NCBI GenBank assembly: GCA_014281115.1
Contig: JACONQ010000001.1
Location: 3,720,001-3,784,000 of the forward strand
Origin: Laburnicola sp. R22_1
Lineage: Eukaryota; Ascomycota; Dothideomycetes; Pleosporales; Didymosphaeriaceae
DNA: 64,000 nucleotides
Direction of reading: 5' to 3'
Shown here: piece after piece, positions 11,776 through 22,542 of the stretch
Numbering within the stretch: the first letter of the stretch is position 1
Layout: each line of letters opens with the position of its first letter
The notes under the pieces: model-generated
Told to the model about the DNA's origin: nothing
The model's input: only the letters and a program-made list of their open reading frames with translations
The model's database searches: none
Translations under genes and position numbers: made by a program

Positions 11776-13216
11776 ATGTCTGGAGGCTCCATCCCCGGGG
11801 GCGCAAAGGACAAGCCCAATGGCGCGGCCAAGGCCTTCACTGCCCACGACCTCGACGGCCACGATCTGCCACCTTCGCCCGCACCGAGCACGCCGCGCAA
11901 TGGCCGAAAATACGCCCTCATGACGGAGCTGGTCTACACCGAGAGCAGTGACCAGTATAATGCCGCGTCGGTGCCCATCTACCAGGTACCCTCCCCAAGC
12001 ACGCCTGCGAAAGAACGCAGGGCTGACCTCGCAGTCCGCGACCTTCAAGCAGACGTCGGCGACAGGCGGCGCCGGAGAGTACGACTACACGCGCTCCGGG
12101 AATCCCACGCGGACGCACCTTGAGCGACACCTCGCAAAGATCATGAACGCGGCCCGCGCCCTCGTCGTCTCTTCAGGCATGGGCGCCCTCGACGTCATTA
12201 CTCGCCTACTACGGCCGGGCGACGAGGTCGTAACTGGGGACGATCTGTATGGCGGCACGAACAGGTTGTTGAAGTATCTCTCGACGCACGGCGGCATCAT
12301 CGTGCACCATGTAGACACGACGAATCCGGAGGCTGTCCGAGCAGTCGTGAACAACAAGACTGCCATGGTGCTCCTGGAGACGCCCACCAACCCGCTTATC
12401 AAGATTGTCGACATACCCTCCATCGCCTCGGTTGCGCACGCCGTAAACCCCGCCGCCGTCGTGGCCGTAGATAACACTATGCTCTCACCCCTTCTCCAGA
12501 ATCCGCTCGACCTCGGCGCCGACATCGTGTATGAGTCCGGCACCAAGTATCTCTCTGGTCACCATGACCTCATGGCGGGTGTGATTGCCATTAATGATTC
12601 GGTACTGGGCGAGAAATTGTTTTTCACCATCAACGCATCTGGCTGTGGTCTGTCCCCTTTCGACTCCTGGTTACTCCTCCGCGGTATCAAGACGCTCGGT
12701 GTACGCATGGAGAAGCAGCAGGCCAATGCGTATCGTATCGCCACTTTCCTCGAGTCGCACGGTTTCAAGGTGCGGTATCCTGGTTTAAAATCTCATCCAC
12801 AATACGATCTCCACTGGACCATGGCGCGCGGTGCGGGTGCAGTACTCTCTTTCGAGACTGGCGACGTGAATATATCGGAGAGAATCGTAGAAAGCGCGAG
12901 ATTATGGGCTATTAGCGTAAGCTTTGGCTGCGTTAATAGCTTGATTAGCATGCCCTGCCGGATGAGCCATGCCAGCATCGACGAAAAGACGAGGCGAGAG
13001 AGAAATTTGCCTGAGGATATCATTCGCTTGTGCGTTGGCATCGAGGATCCCGAAGATCTCATTGATGATCTCAGTCGTGCCGTAAGTAACCGCTCGCTTC
13101 CATATAGATGTCTATTTACAAGATCACAGCTCGTCCAAGCTGGCGCCGTAAACATTACTCCTGAGCGCTTCTCCGCTCTTGCCGTTGCCGAACCGTCGGA
13201 ACCATCTCCACAGTAG
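11776..13216 (+). CDS. STR3: Cystathionine beta-lyase
   Basis: Predicted 447 aa from exons 11776-11985, 12035-13081 and 13130-13216. It belongs to the Cys/Met-metabolism PLP enzymes. Visible motifs include the substrate/PLP loop YDYTRSGNPTR, VVSSGMGALD, the PLP-ring segment ETPTNPL, and the Schiff-base lysine in SGTKYLSGHHDLMAG (Lys241). These enzymes cleave cystathionine to homocysteine, pyruvate and ammonia for methionine synthesis. Fungal STR3/metG proteins have similar length and the same N-terminal extension before YALMTELV. The last intron (48 bp) has no in-frame stop, so retained transcripts would add 16 residues. Cystathionine gamma-synthase or gamma-lyase are possible alternatives, but the sequence around the lysine favours beta-lyase. 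Confidence 0.9.
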
Positions 13217-14071
13217 GCTCCTCGCCCCGCTGTCTTTCACTCGGCGAGTAAAGCAGTAGTCACCTCTGCCATGCTGGGCCACCTGGGCACAAGCATGGTA
13301 ACGTGATACTCCGTTTCCTCTTCTCGGCGAACGCCTTCGCTTCGCAACTCTCTCTGACGTATAGTCACCTCTGTCACGATTGCCTGAGACGGGGTCGTGT
13401 TAACGTGATAACTTTGTAGAGGAACTTTTGTAGTTAACAGCTTGGAGTATCTGGGCACTGAATATACATGTCCTTGCTATTGAACGAGAACCGGATGGCT
13501 TTCTTGATCTTGCATTGACTCGACATCGCGACTCCCTTGCCGTGATTCATTCCCCCAAAATGTCGAGAACCAGTGCAGTCTCCGCCGCAAGAATCCAATG
13601 CCTCCGGGATTCCCGGGATTATCCGTCCAAGTGGAAATCGTGTGCTCTGTGGTAAGCCATGGATAGACGAGTGGGCCGAAAGTGACGCGGGCTGTAATCC
13701 GGTCACTATATATGATGTACACTATGTATGTTATCTCACTTCTAGCATCCAGGTGAGTGTGGGGGTCTAGATTGTCTACTAGGCATAATTGTGACTTGTA
13801 CTCAGGTATATAGAAATGGCGCTTGTTGTCCCTAGACTTCTTTGTAAAGGAAAGTTGAAACTCGACATGTATAAAAACCGGTACGACAAGCGCCAAAGTT
13901 TGTGAACCAGTATTCGTATCATTAGAAGCACTCAAGCACTCTCTGATCTAAGGTTTCAAACAACTTCCAATAAAGAAACGCTGGATTTACGCTATTCGCA
14001 GCCTCCCAATACGCACCGGCCACCACATGTGTCATCCAATCCCACCTCACTGAACTACAGCAACGGCCATC
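13217..14071. other. Intergenic between convergent genes
   Basis: Contains the 3' flanks of the beta-lyase (+) and the RTA1-like gene (-). A 152-codon minus-strand open frame here starts on a non-ATG codon and has no recognisable motif, so it is not annotated. Confidence 0.5.
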
Positions 14072-15068
14072 TTACGCAAGCGGTCGCGCATTCATCTCCG
14101 TCTCGCTCTCGCTCACATTCTCGCCCTTGGCTCCCTTTTTCTTGCCGCCAATCGTGTTTGCTAGCGCGGGGAAAAAGAGACCAGGATGGAAGACCGTCTG
14201 GGCAATAGCAGTAAGGAGAATCATGGCACCCTCCAATACAATGAAGTCGATTTCGTTGCGCATCAGGTCATTCGCCCAGCCACCCATTAGCTCGGGAATA
14301 CGGTAGATGCAGCGAATTAGGATGCCGAGGTAGGCGATGATAACGGCGGCGCAGAAGAGGCGGAAGCGCGTCGAGGCCCAGAGATTAAGGGCTGAGGGAG
14401 AGAGGGTGTTGCGCCTCCGGAAGGTGCGCAGGGCGTATTCGAGGACGAAGAGAGCGAAGATGACGAGAACTGGTTATCCATGTCAGAGGGGAGGAGCGAA
14501 CGAGAGGACGTGAAAACGTACCAACAACCTGGAAGATGATGCCCCCGATCATGATATCGGTTCCGGCATCCACAGTCTTCTGGTCACTGTCTTCGGCCGT
14601 GGCAGCTAGTGCGCCACCGACACTCTGCAGCACCAAGCTCGTGAGGTCACACGCCATGAAGATGTACGTGTACCAACTTGGCCGCAGCCGACTCCATTCC
14701 TGGCCAAAGCTCAATACCACGTGCTTCAGCGTAAGATAGATGCCCGCAGCGAGAAACGCAGGGCTGAAGATGAGGAGCACAATCTGCAGCGTGAAGCCGC
14801 CGTTGTCGTAAGGGTTGTTGTTCATCTGGATGCGGCCGATGTAGCCTAGACATTCGCCCAAGCATCCGAGGGCCACGGCGATCATGTACGTCCATGTTTT
14901 GTAGCGGATGCCGAAGCCGAGTTGCAGGACGAAGGCGAGGCCGAAGGCGGCGGTAAAGAAGATGTTTACACCGAGGTTCGGATAGTACCCATACACGGTG
15001 GCTTCAACGGGACATTCGGGACCAACGCTCTCACACCACTCTGGGGCGCGTACTTTGGGAGCGGTCAT
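14072..15068 (-). CDS. RTA1-like seven-helix membrane protein
   Basis: Predicted 314 aa from exons 14522-15068 and 14072-14469; intron 52 bp. Starts at ATG 15068. Seven hydrophobic segments can be counted. Family signatures include YGYYPNLGVN at the start of the first segment, CLGECLGYIGRI, the FLAAGIYLTLKHVV helix, SLVLQSVGGALAA, and the late IRCIYRIPELMGGW block followed by FIVLEGAMI. RTA1 and RTM1 relatives (lipid-translocating exporter family) are plasma-membrane proteins linked to resistance to sterol-pathway drugs or sphingoid bases. The actual substrate cannot be told from sequence. The tail is short and basic, ending ETEMNARPLA. Family identification is secure. Confidence 0.92.
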
Positions 15069-16484
15069 GATTAGGCAGCAACAAGAAGAAGAAACGAAGT
15101 GGAGAACGCAGTCAAGTGGATGGGCAGAAAGGTATGGTTATTGTGTTGTACGAGAGGAAAGAGATGAAAAGAGATGAGGAGAGATGTTATAGATGAGTCG
15201 ATTATGAAAGTATTCGTGAATGGAGGGGTGAGATCCTGAAATGTGTTGTTGGTGTGTGCTGCTTACCATGATCCCATTCTCGACAATGCTCCAGCTTATA
15301 TCTCCTCTCTGCCTGCTCTTCTCCGACATGCAGGCAAGCATACGACGCAATGACACAGCCCAGCGGCAGGATGCGTTGATTCGCAACACTCCGCCTTCTC
15401 GTGGCTGGAGCACCCCATCACTGCACACGTAGAGAGAAGATAAGTGCGACCAAGACTCGTCCGGTCGTGTACTCAGCTGTCAGTGCTCGCTGCTGAAGGA
15501 GCCGCCCCCAGGCCTCTTGTCTCCATCGCAAAGCTAGCCCGAGAAGGAAAAGCATGTAAGCAGCCCTCGCGGGCTAAGCCACAGCCCAAGGCCCCAAGGC
15601 TCGTAGAATATGACGCGGTCTGACTGCTGTAGTGTGTCTTCCTCCGTCTCCGGCAGTCCAGCAAGTTGCCCCGACCCCCGTTTGAATCTTCGACCTATGA
15701 CGCTGACTGCTAGAAAGAAGGGTTGATACCTTTTAGATTTCGACGGCGTAGCCTCGTTCTATTGCATTGATCCTACAACATTTGACTAGCCACATGATGG
15801 CAGCAAGAGAGTTCCTAATTAAAGCACAAGTACCAAAGCGCGAAGGCAGCGGACCGGACTAAAAAGAACGGCGGGGTGGAAGATTTGCTTGCGGGAGTGG
15901 AAATGCAGTCTAGGTAGCGGGAAGCCTAGACGGGATTGGGTTAGCACTGCAACGTGCAGCCAAGATCTTGGAACCTGCAATCACAGCCCCTCCTATTACG
16001 CGGGTGTGAGGAAGTGAAGGATGGGTTGAAGCGGATGCGAGTGTGCTTGGCTTCCCAAGGTTGTTAGCACTAGGGAGATGGAAGGTCCAATAGAGAGGAT
16101 TAATTGACTCTATGCTTGTTGGATGGAGGAATTGGATGGAGGATGGAGGAAGTCTTGGTTCCAAGGTGTGCTTCTCGTGCGCGGTCATGGTGCACACTGC
16201 GATCATTGATATCAGTCCATGCCTACCTTTCACGCACTCACACCGGTGCGCGGATTAGCAGTTTAAGCAAGTGCAAGAAGGCCGGCATGCAGTCACATTT
16301 CCGAACATGACGTATACATGGGAACCAGAGATGCAAGTTCCGCTTTCATTATCATGTACATGCCATGACTTCATGCATCATCAGCTCGTTAGCCAGGCTT
16401 TTTCTGTCGTGCTGTTAAACCTAGATGTAGGTACCAGCACCTGTTTCTGGTTTACCTGACACGACGCTCAAGGCTCCCGCCCGT
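15069..16484. other. 1.4-kb intergenic region, no gene recognised
   Basis: Holds the promoter of the RTA1-like gene and the 3' flank of the acetyltransferase gene. A GGATGGAGGA-like direct repeat occurs at about 16120-16150. No coding segment is supported. Confidence 0.45.
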
Positions 16485-17480
16485 TTAGTAGTTGGAAAAA
16501 TCGTCCTCGGTGGTTCCAGCATTGAACTCCAATAGCATATCGATCCAGCCGCCTCCGCCGTATTGACACGCGCTCGGCCCCACCTTTTTGAACCCAGCGG
16601 CCTCGTAGAACTTTACCAGGTGCTCTCTGCATAGCAGCGCAATTCGCTTTCCGAGTCCGGCGTCTCTCATGCGCTGCGTCCAGGCCCTGAGCAGGACACC
16701 GCCGAGACCCTTTCGACCGAGATCTGGATGTACACACAGCGAGTGGAGACATATTGTGTCACCTTCCTCGTTGTGGCCGGTGGATGGGGCGAATTGGTAG
16801 TTGGTGCGCCAGTCCGAGGGGAAAGCCATCGAGTCATCCGTGACAATGTTGGCTGTGGATTTGGTTGCTATGATGTGGCCCATGAGTACCTTTTTACGGT
16901 CTGAATCTGACGAGTCGACCGAGGGGAATTTGCGGTTTTTGATCAGTTTCCCTATGGGACCTGAGACGGTAGGGTATGCCGAGGTGAAGAGGCCGGAGCA
17001 TAATTCGCCGCAGGTTGCCAGACGGTACTCGATCTGGGGGAGAGTCAGCGCGGAAGCGAGTGCTCTGCAGAAGAGAAGGAAGGCAGCCACAGCAGCAAGA
17101 GCGTCGACGAAGTGGAGGCGATGAACTGGGGTTGAGGCGGGTGAGATCAATCGAGCGGCAAGGCGAAAGAAAGCAAGCAAGCCAGGATGCAGGCGGAGAA
17201 GTGAAGTGAGCACGGCACCCACCTTTTCCCGCGAGGCGGCCTCTTGCGGGTCGAATGCGGCGTGCTCCAGCCAATCGCAGTCGTCTAGGTCGTCTCGACT
17301 GAGCAGCAGGGCGAAGGGATGCAGGTCTGTCATGCGCTTGAAGCGGTCTTGGACGAGGCTGGAGGGCATCTGGTAGAGGGGCAGCGGCAGCGGGTCGTTT
17401 GGGGAGTCGGCGGCAGGCTCCTTGGAGAGCGGGGGCATGTCGCGGAGCGTGATTTTATCGGCTGCCAGATGCCGTGGCAT
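16485..17480 (-). CDS. GNAT N-acetyltransferase (arylalkylamine/polyamine type)
   Basis: Predicted 268 aa from exons 17223-17480 and 16485-17033. The 189-bp intron (17034-17222) has no in-frame stop, so the unspliced frame is 331 codons; splicing joins ASREK to IEYRLATCGELC, which is the family pattern. A Leu-Pro-rich N-terminus is followed by PFALLLSRDDLDDCDWLEHAAF. Residues about 205-225 form GNAT motif A, with LHSLCVHPDLGRKGLGG for the acetyl-CoA pyrophosphate. Motif B ends in KFYEAAGFKKVGPS. It resembles the fungal serotonin/polyamine acetyltransferase group (AANAT-like). Substrate is inferred only. ATG 17480 is used; an in-frame Met 14 residues later is an alternative. Confidence 0.85.
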   Translation of the reverse strand: MPRHLAADKITLRDMPPLSKEPAADSPNDPLPLPLYQMPSSLVQDRFKRMTDLHPFALLLSRDDLDDCDWLEHAAFDPQEAASREKVGAVLTSLLRLHPGLLAFFRLAARLISPASTPVHRLHFVDALAAVAAFLLFCRALASALTLPQIEYRLATCGELCSGLFTSAYPTVSGPIGKLIKNRKFPSVDSSDSDRKKVLMGHIIATKSTANIVTDDSMAFPSDWRTNYQFAPSTGHNEEGDTICLHSLCVHPDLGRKGLGGVLLRAWTQRMRDAGLGKRIALLCREHLVKFYEAAGFKKVGPSACQYGGGGWIDMLLEFNAGTTEDDFSNY

Positions 17481-18232
17481 GTTTGCTACCTAGGTAGGTG
17501 CTGTCACCCGCGGCGAGGCGTGTGGATGCGTGGGGAGCGGGCGGCCGTCGGTGGATCCATGGGTGTGCCCATTCACCGGCGCGGCGTCATATGATGCAAT
17601 ACATACCGCGTGGAGGTGCTGCGGTTTTTCAAGAGGCCGTGGCGCTGCGTGCAACTATATAGCCTGCCGCCGCCTGCATTGTCTGCGTGCTGCCCTGCTG
17701 CCTTGCTGCGCTCTGCCAGCGCTGCAGCTAGGATCCGCCTCTGTGCGCCATGTGCATCTGCATCTGCATCTGCCCTGGGTCCGGCTCCGCTCATCCTGCT
17801 CTGCCTTGAGTCCTCCTCCCCGCCCCCGTTAGCGGCGCCCGCCCACCATGCCTCCAGCTTCACCTCCATCGCCTGCCCGCTGATCCGTAACCCAGCCCAA
17901 GACGGCCGCCCGCCTTCCTCCGCCTTCCAGCCGTCCCAGGCGCCGGCGCAACAGGCACGTCGCCTCACGTCGCCGCTGGCCGCCTCTTGAAGCCGCCCGC
18001 CGGAAGCCGCCCGTCACGCTTGCACCCGCCCGACACCTGGGAGCCCCGCCGCCATCCACCCAGATCGTCCCAGATCGTCCCAGATCGTCGCCACTGCTCG
18101 CGCTCCGCACACCGTGTCACCTCCTCTTGCCCGCTTGAGACGTGCCCGCATTCCGCCCCAAGAGCCCGTCCGACGCCTGCCCGCGACCATGTAAGTCGTC
18201 CCGCTTCCGGCCTGTGCTACGTGCCCGCCTCG
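17481..18232. other. Divergent promoter of GNAT gene and DDI1
   Basis: C-rich, T-poor sequence on the plus strand toward 18230, as expected for a fungal 5' leader. A direct repeat of CCCAGATCGT occurs at about 18060-18090. Open frames here are low in complexity and are rejected. Confidence 0.5.
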
Positions 18233-19608
18233 ATGGCTAACGGCCGCTCAAATAGGCCGCGCGTAACAATCTCCATCAACTCGCCCAGCGAGTCGGACCA
18301 GCCGCTCATCACGCTCGATCTGCCCGCCGACCTCACCCTCAGAGACCTCAAGGCCTTCATCGAGGCCGAAAACGCCAATTGCCCCGCCTCCGCACAGCAG
18401 CTGTTCCTCAACGGGATGCCGCTGAGCAACGACAGTCAGACACTGGAACAGGCCGGCGTCAGGGATAACGAGATGATGGCTGTGCTCATCCGACAACGCG
18501 GAAACGTGCCGCCCCGAACGCCGGCAAACGCAGTCACGGCCCCAGACCCAGAGGATGTGCGACAGCACATCTTGCGCAGCACCGATGCGCAGGACGAGCT
18601 TCGCCGCCAGAAACCCGAACTCCTCGCTACCCTCAACGACCCTGCCCAGTGGAGATCGACCTTCATCAGGATGCAGCGCCAGGAACAGCACAGCAGACGC
18701 GACCAAGAAGATCAGATCCGACGCCTAAACGCCGATCCATTCGACGTCGAGGCCCAGAGGAAGATTGCCGAAATCATTCGCCAGGACCGCGTCATTGAGA
18801 ACCTCCATCACGCCTACGAGGAGAACCCAGAAGGTAAGCCCAGCATGCCATTTCGTCCCGTCTGCATGCTAACCACGCAGTCTTCGTTCGCGTCCACATG
18901 CTCTACGTCAACACCGAGGTCAACGGCGTGCCCGTCAAGGCCTTTGTCGACTCGGGCGCCCAAGCCACCATCATGTCTCCGGATTGCGCCGAGAGGTGCG
19001 GCATCATGCGCCTGCTGGACACTCGCTATTCCGGCGTGGCTCGCGGCGTCGGCACCGCCCGTATCCTTGGTCGTGTGCACCATGCCGTTATCAAAATCGG
19101 TGGCGAGGAGATGCCGTGCGCATTTACCGTCATGGAGGGCAAGGACGTGGATCTGCTCTTCGGTCTCGACATGCTCAAAAAGTACAGAGCCAAGATCGAC
19201 CTGGAGAAGAATGCCCTGTGTTTCCAGGGCATCGAAGTGCCCTTTCTGTCCGAGGCGGAGATTCCAAAGGGCTTCGCCGAAGACGAGCCCACCGTGCCTG
19301 GCCCCGGCAACACCGAGATCGGTGCCAAGACTGGCGCTTTGAAGCCCGCCGGCTCCTCGGCCGAGCCATCGCCGGCAGTTGCCGTCGGCCCAGCTGGCAA
19401 GCTGCCCGTGTCTCAGTCTCATCAACCCCCAACGGCAGGTCCATCACGTTCGGCGCCCGCGCAGCCATCTTTATCTGGCCAGTTTCCCGAACAAGACATC
19501 CAACAGCTCATGGAAATCTGTTCCGTTCCCCGTGAAGTAGCCATTGAGGCACTACGAGCAGCCAATGGCCAAGTGGATTGGGCCGCTGGCGTAATCTTTG
19601 GGAACTAG
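18233..19608 (+). CDS. DDI1: Ddi1 ubiquitin-receptor aspartic protease
   Basis: Predicted 442 aa from exons 18233-18833 and 18881-19608 (intron 47 bp). Three domains are visible. A ubiquitin-like domain covers residues about 8-90. The retroviral-protease-like domain has FVDSGAQATIMS with catalytic Asp224, plus the LLFGLDMLKKY strand. A C-terminal UBA (about 400-442) follows a Pro/Ala/Ser linker. The helical HDD lies between UBL and protease. Ddi1 acts as a proteasome shuttle and cleaves heavily ubiquitinated proteins. The start is ambiguous: ATG 18233 gives MANGRSNRPRVT, but a strong GTAAGT donor at 18191 and a TAG acceptor at 18255 would instead split the start codon (AT plus G), giving MPRVTIS and a protein eight residues shorter. 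Confidence 0.93.
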
Positions 19609-20308
19609 ACAGGACTACCGGCATTCTTACCACTCTCCCTTATCCAAAAGTACGTCGACTGGTGAGAGCGATTGCTAATCGGGAGCTTCTTCGTTCCGGT
19701 TTGGCTACAGATTTCTTTGATACCAGATAGATCTGATGGCGGCTACGAGACATGGGCATGAAATGACGACCGCACATGATCATAACTTTTAGCGCTTGCA
19801 TAGTATTGCATGTATTATCTAGCCTATGCATTTATCACTTTTCTCCCAGGGTATTTCATCTTGTCATGGAGGTATACGATTAGCTAGACCGATAGAAACG
19901 TCCATGGTCAGACGCTCATCGTTGTGCTCACACCTTTCTCCTCTTTGACAATGCCAATTGAACGATGCATACATTCGAGGTAGTATTTGTATAACCAATG
20001 CAACCTTGGCTCGTCATGCCTGTAGCACTGTTTGAAGTTTGAACGGCAACCTTGCCTGCGAGAAATGTTACCTATATCATCGCTTGAAACATGGCCACTT
20101 GAAACAGATCTGTCTACATTGATATGATCTCGCATGATGCGATGGAAAGGGCTTGAGTAAGACTGCGTGCCGCACTCCCCGCGGTTCTTCCGATTCCCAC
20201 GAAGGCACAAGGAGCCGATTGTCTTGCTGCATGTTTCTCCACAAAAGCCGCTCCTCCCCTATCCTTTCCGATCGGCCTACCCTTGCTTTCGCTCTCCTTG
20301 GATGATCG
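19609..20308. other. Intergenic between convergent DDI1 and RRP8
   Basis: 700 bp of 3' flanking sequence. No open frame with recognisable content was found. Confidence 0.5.
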
Positions 20309-21967
20309 TTATCTAATCTTATACAGACACGGTTTGAGCACCTTGGCACTCTGTTCATCATCATCGGCATCATCCGCCACCGCTGTGAACTTCTTGCCAT
20401 TCATGCCCATTCTAAGCGATGGCTGTCCACCCGACGCAGGCTTAGCGTTCTTGCCTTTTGTCGGCTGTGCCGCCTTGACAAAGTGCAACTTGACAAACAT
20501 CTTGTTGCTGGCATCGATGGCAGCAGAGGGCCGTTCGGGTGGCGCGTCGAGCACGAAGCCGCGCGCACGGAGCACGTCCACAAACGCACTTACATCTGTG
20601 CCTTCTTGTGCAGGGGCGCCGTCGATGTGCGTGGCCAATTCGGCTTCATCGTCGCTGTCCAGCTCTTTTTCTTCTTCTTGGCGCTCTTCCTGCTTCTTCG
20701 CTGCACCAGGCTTGGCATGGAATCCCTTGCGCAGACTACCGATAGAGTTGATGGGCGGTTTTTTGCTTTTCGACGAGGACACGCGGCCGAAGCGGCTTTT
20801 GATCTCGGCGATCCAGAGTTCGCCGCGCCAGCGGAGGATGCGGTAGGCTTCGTCGATGAAGGAGAGCCAGTTTGTGCCCATGAGGGCGAGGCAGAAGATG
20901 GCGATGTCGACCGAGGCGTCCGGGGTGGGGAGCGCCGAGATGTCGGCTACGGTAACGAAGTTTGCAGACGGGCCGGATGGCTTGCACAAGTCGTAGGAGA
21001 GCAGGGTGAGACTGAGGGGCTTCATCTGGGATTTGAGGCGGTAGGAGAGGGAGGCCGTGCCACAACCCAGATCGGCGATTGTGCATTGGCCTTTTATGTT
21101 TCTTGGGAGAGGTCTTGGTCCGCTTTTGTCTGGCACAGGTGCTGCATCTGAAGGCCTGCCCCGGGCGTCTTGCCGCTGTTTGTATTTGTGGGATTTGGGT
21201 GGGCGCACTTTGCCGCGCGTTATGATGGTGGACACGTAGCCGTCGACGGGATTTTCGGGCCAGCCTTCGGTCTGCATTGCGAAGCCGCGGTGGTAGTCTT
21301 CGAACATGGAGGGGTCTTCTTTGAAGAGGGCGAGAGAGTCTGCCGAGGGCTTCGTGTAGAGCGTTTCATTGAGGTGGCGGAAGCGGGCGCCTGTGAGCTT
21401 TTGGCGCATGGACTTTTGGAGCGGAGTGAGGCCTTTGGGCTCGGGTGGGAGCAGGGGTACGGGGGGGCCTGCTGCTTCCGATGTCGAGGATTGGACTTCT
21501 TTGCGCTCTGCCTTGTGCTTCTTCTTGTCGCGCTTCGATTCGGCGGATGTTGGCTTGACGCCGTCCGCGACAGAGGCTTCAGCACCTGGCTGCGCGTCAT
21601 CTGCCTCTGCCTCTACGGGAGGATTCTTGCTGGCACCATCACCTTCTAGAACGTCCTTGTTGGTCTTCCTCTTTCTTTTCTTCCCTCTCTTTTCCTGCGC
21701 ACCCTCGTCCGCGGGCTGGACACCATCTTTGGCTACCTCTACCTGCTGCACCAACTTAGGTTCTGCCGCCCGTGACTCCGCCTCTTTCAGCCCCGCTCCC
21801 CCGACGATCTTGTCCCAATATTCCCCCACGTTTCCGTCGTTGATTTCCTGCTGCTTCTGCTTCCTCTTCTTCGCTTTCTTGGCTTCCTTGGTTGGATCCT
21901 GGGCTTTCGGCTTCTCGACCTGTGTCGCGAGCCGCCCGGAGAGGTTCCAGCCTGGCACGGAGAACAT
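20309..21967 (-). CDS. RRP8: 25S rRNA N1-adenine methyltransferase Rrp8
   Basis: Predicted 552 aa in one exon. ATG 21967 is chosen because it gives MFSVPGWNLSG, the conserved start of the family; the frame is open 49 codons further upstream, but that part looks like leader. The first 250 residues are Lys/Glu-rich with nucleolar-type basic runs such as KKRKQK and RGKKRKRK. The Rossmann methyltransferase follows: DYHRGFAMQTEGWPENPVD, then the SAM-binding IADLGCGTASLSYRL, DISALP, and the family motif FCLALMGTNW. A charged insert (about residues 430-475) precedes the last strand KLHFVKA. Rrp8 methylates an adenine in 25S rRNA in the nucleolus. The insertion and long basic N-terminus make it larger than yeast Rrp8. 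Confidence 0.93.
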   Translation of the reverse strand: MFSVPGWNLSGRLATQVEKPKAQDPTKEAKKAKKRKQKQQEINDGNVGEYWDKIVGGAGLKEAESRAAEPKLVQQVEVAKDGVQPADEGAQEKRGKKRKRKTNKDVLEGDGASKNPPVEAEADDAQPGAEASVADGVKPTSAESKRDKKKHKAERKEVQSSTSEAAGPPVPLLPPEPKGLTPLQKSMRQKLTGARFRHLNETLYTKPSADSLALFKEDPSMFEDYHRGFAMQTEGWPENPVDGYVSTIITRGKVRPPKSHKYKQRQDARGRPSDAAPVPDKSGPRPLPRNIKGQCTIADLGCGTASLSYRLKSQMKPLSLTLLSYDLCKPSGPSANFVTVADISALPTPDASVDIAIFCLALMGTNWLSFIDEAYRILRWRGELWIAEIKSRFGRVSSSKSKKPPINSIGSLRKGFHAKPGAAKKQEERQEEEKELDSDDEAELATHIDGAPAQEGTDVSAFVDVLRARGFVLDAPPERPSAAIDASNKMFVKLHFVKAAQPTKGKNAKPASGGQPSLRMGMNGKKFTAVADDADDDEQSAKVLKPCLYKIR

Positions 21968-22542
21968 GATGTCAGTTCCTAGGCCTGGGAGAGTGCAATT
22001 GCCAAGTAGAGAGGATGAGTTCGTGGGGAAGGTGCGATGCATGGCTCGAAATTTTAGCGGGGACGGGTCAATGTTTTGCCGGGAAATAAAGGTGGGGTTC
22101 GCATTGACGACCATGGACTCATCACCCTCCCGTCCATGTCGACTTCTGCAAGCACCGAACCTCCATCGTAGTCTGTTTCTATCAGTAGTAAGGCTGTTGT
22201 CTTCTTTTCAGAGTCCTGCCCGGGCATAAGGCGGGCACCACTATTTGCCGGTATCAAAACTCAGGGGGCTTGGCGAGGTTTACAGCATTCTTGTTTGTAC
22301 TAATTCGAACCTTCGGGGCCTTTCACGGCTATGCACATGCGCCGAGAAGAAACGGATCACCAAATTGGGGCGCATTTTTCAAGAGCCACACAGCGTGTTA
22401 TTATTAATTGGCCAAGATATAAAACCACGTCAAAGAGAAGGACTACTACTGGACTCCAAGTAAAAAGACATTTTTATCCTTTCCCAATCTCCCCTCCTTC
22501 TCCTAAACTCCCCATCCTCGAGAGTTCACACCGTGGAATCGC
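21968..22542. other. Promoter of RRP8 and 3' flank of repeat-protein gene
   Basis: The first 150 bp continues the RRP8 reading frame without a plausible function. The rest is non-coding as far as can be seen. Confidence 0.5.

Noticed and set aside
13477..13935. 152-codon minus-strand frame between beta-lyase and RTA1-like genes
   Set aside because: Non-ATG start and no family features.
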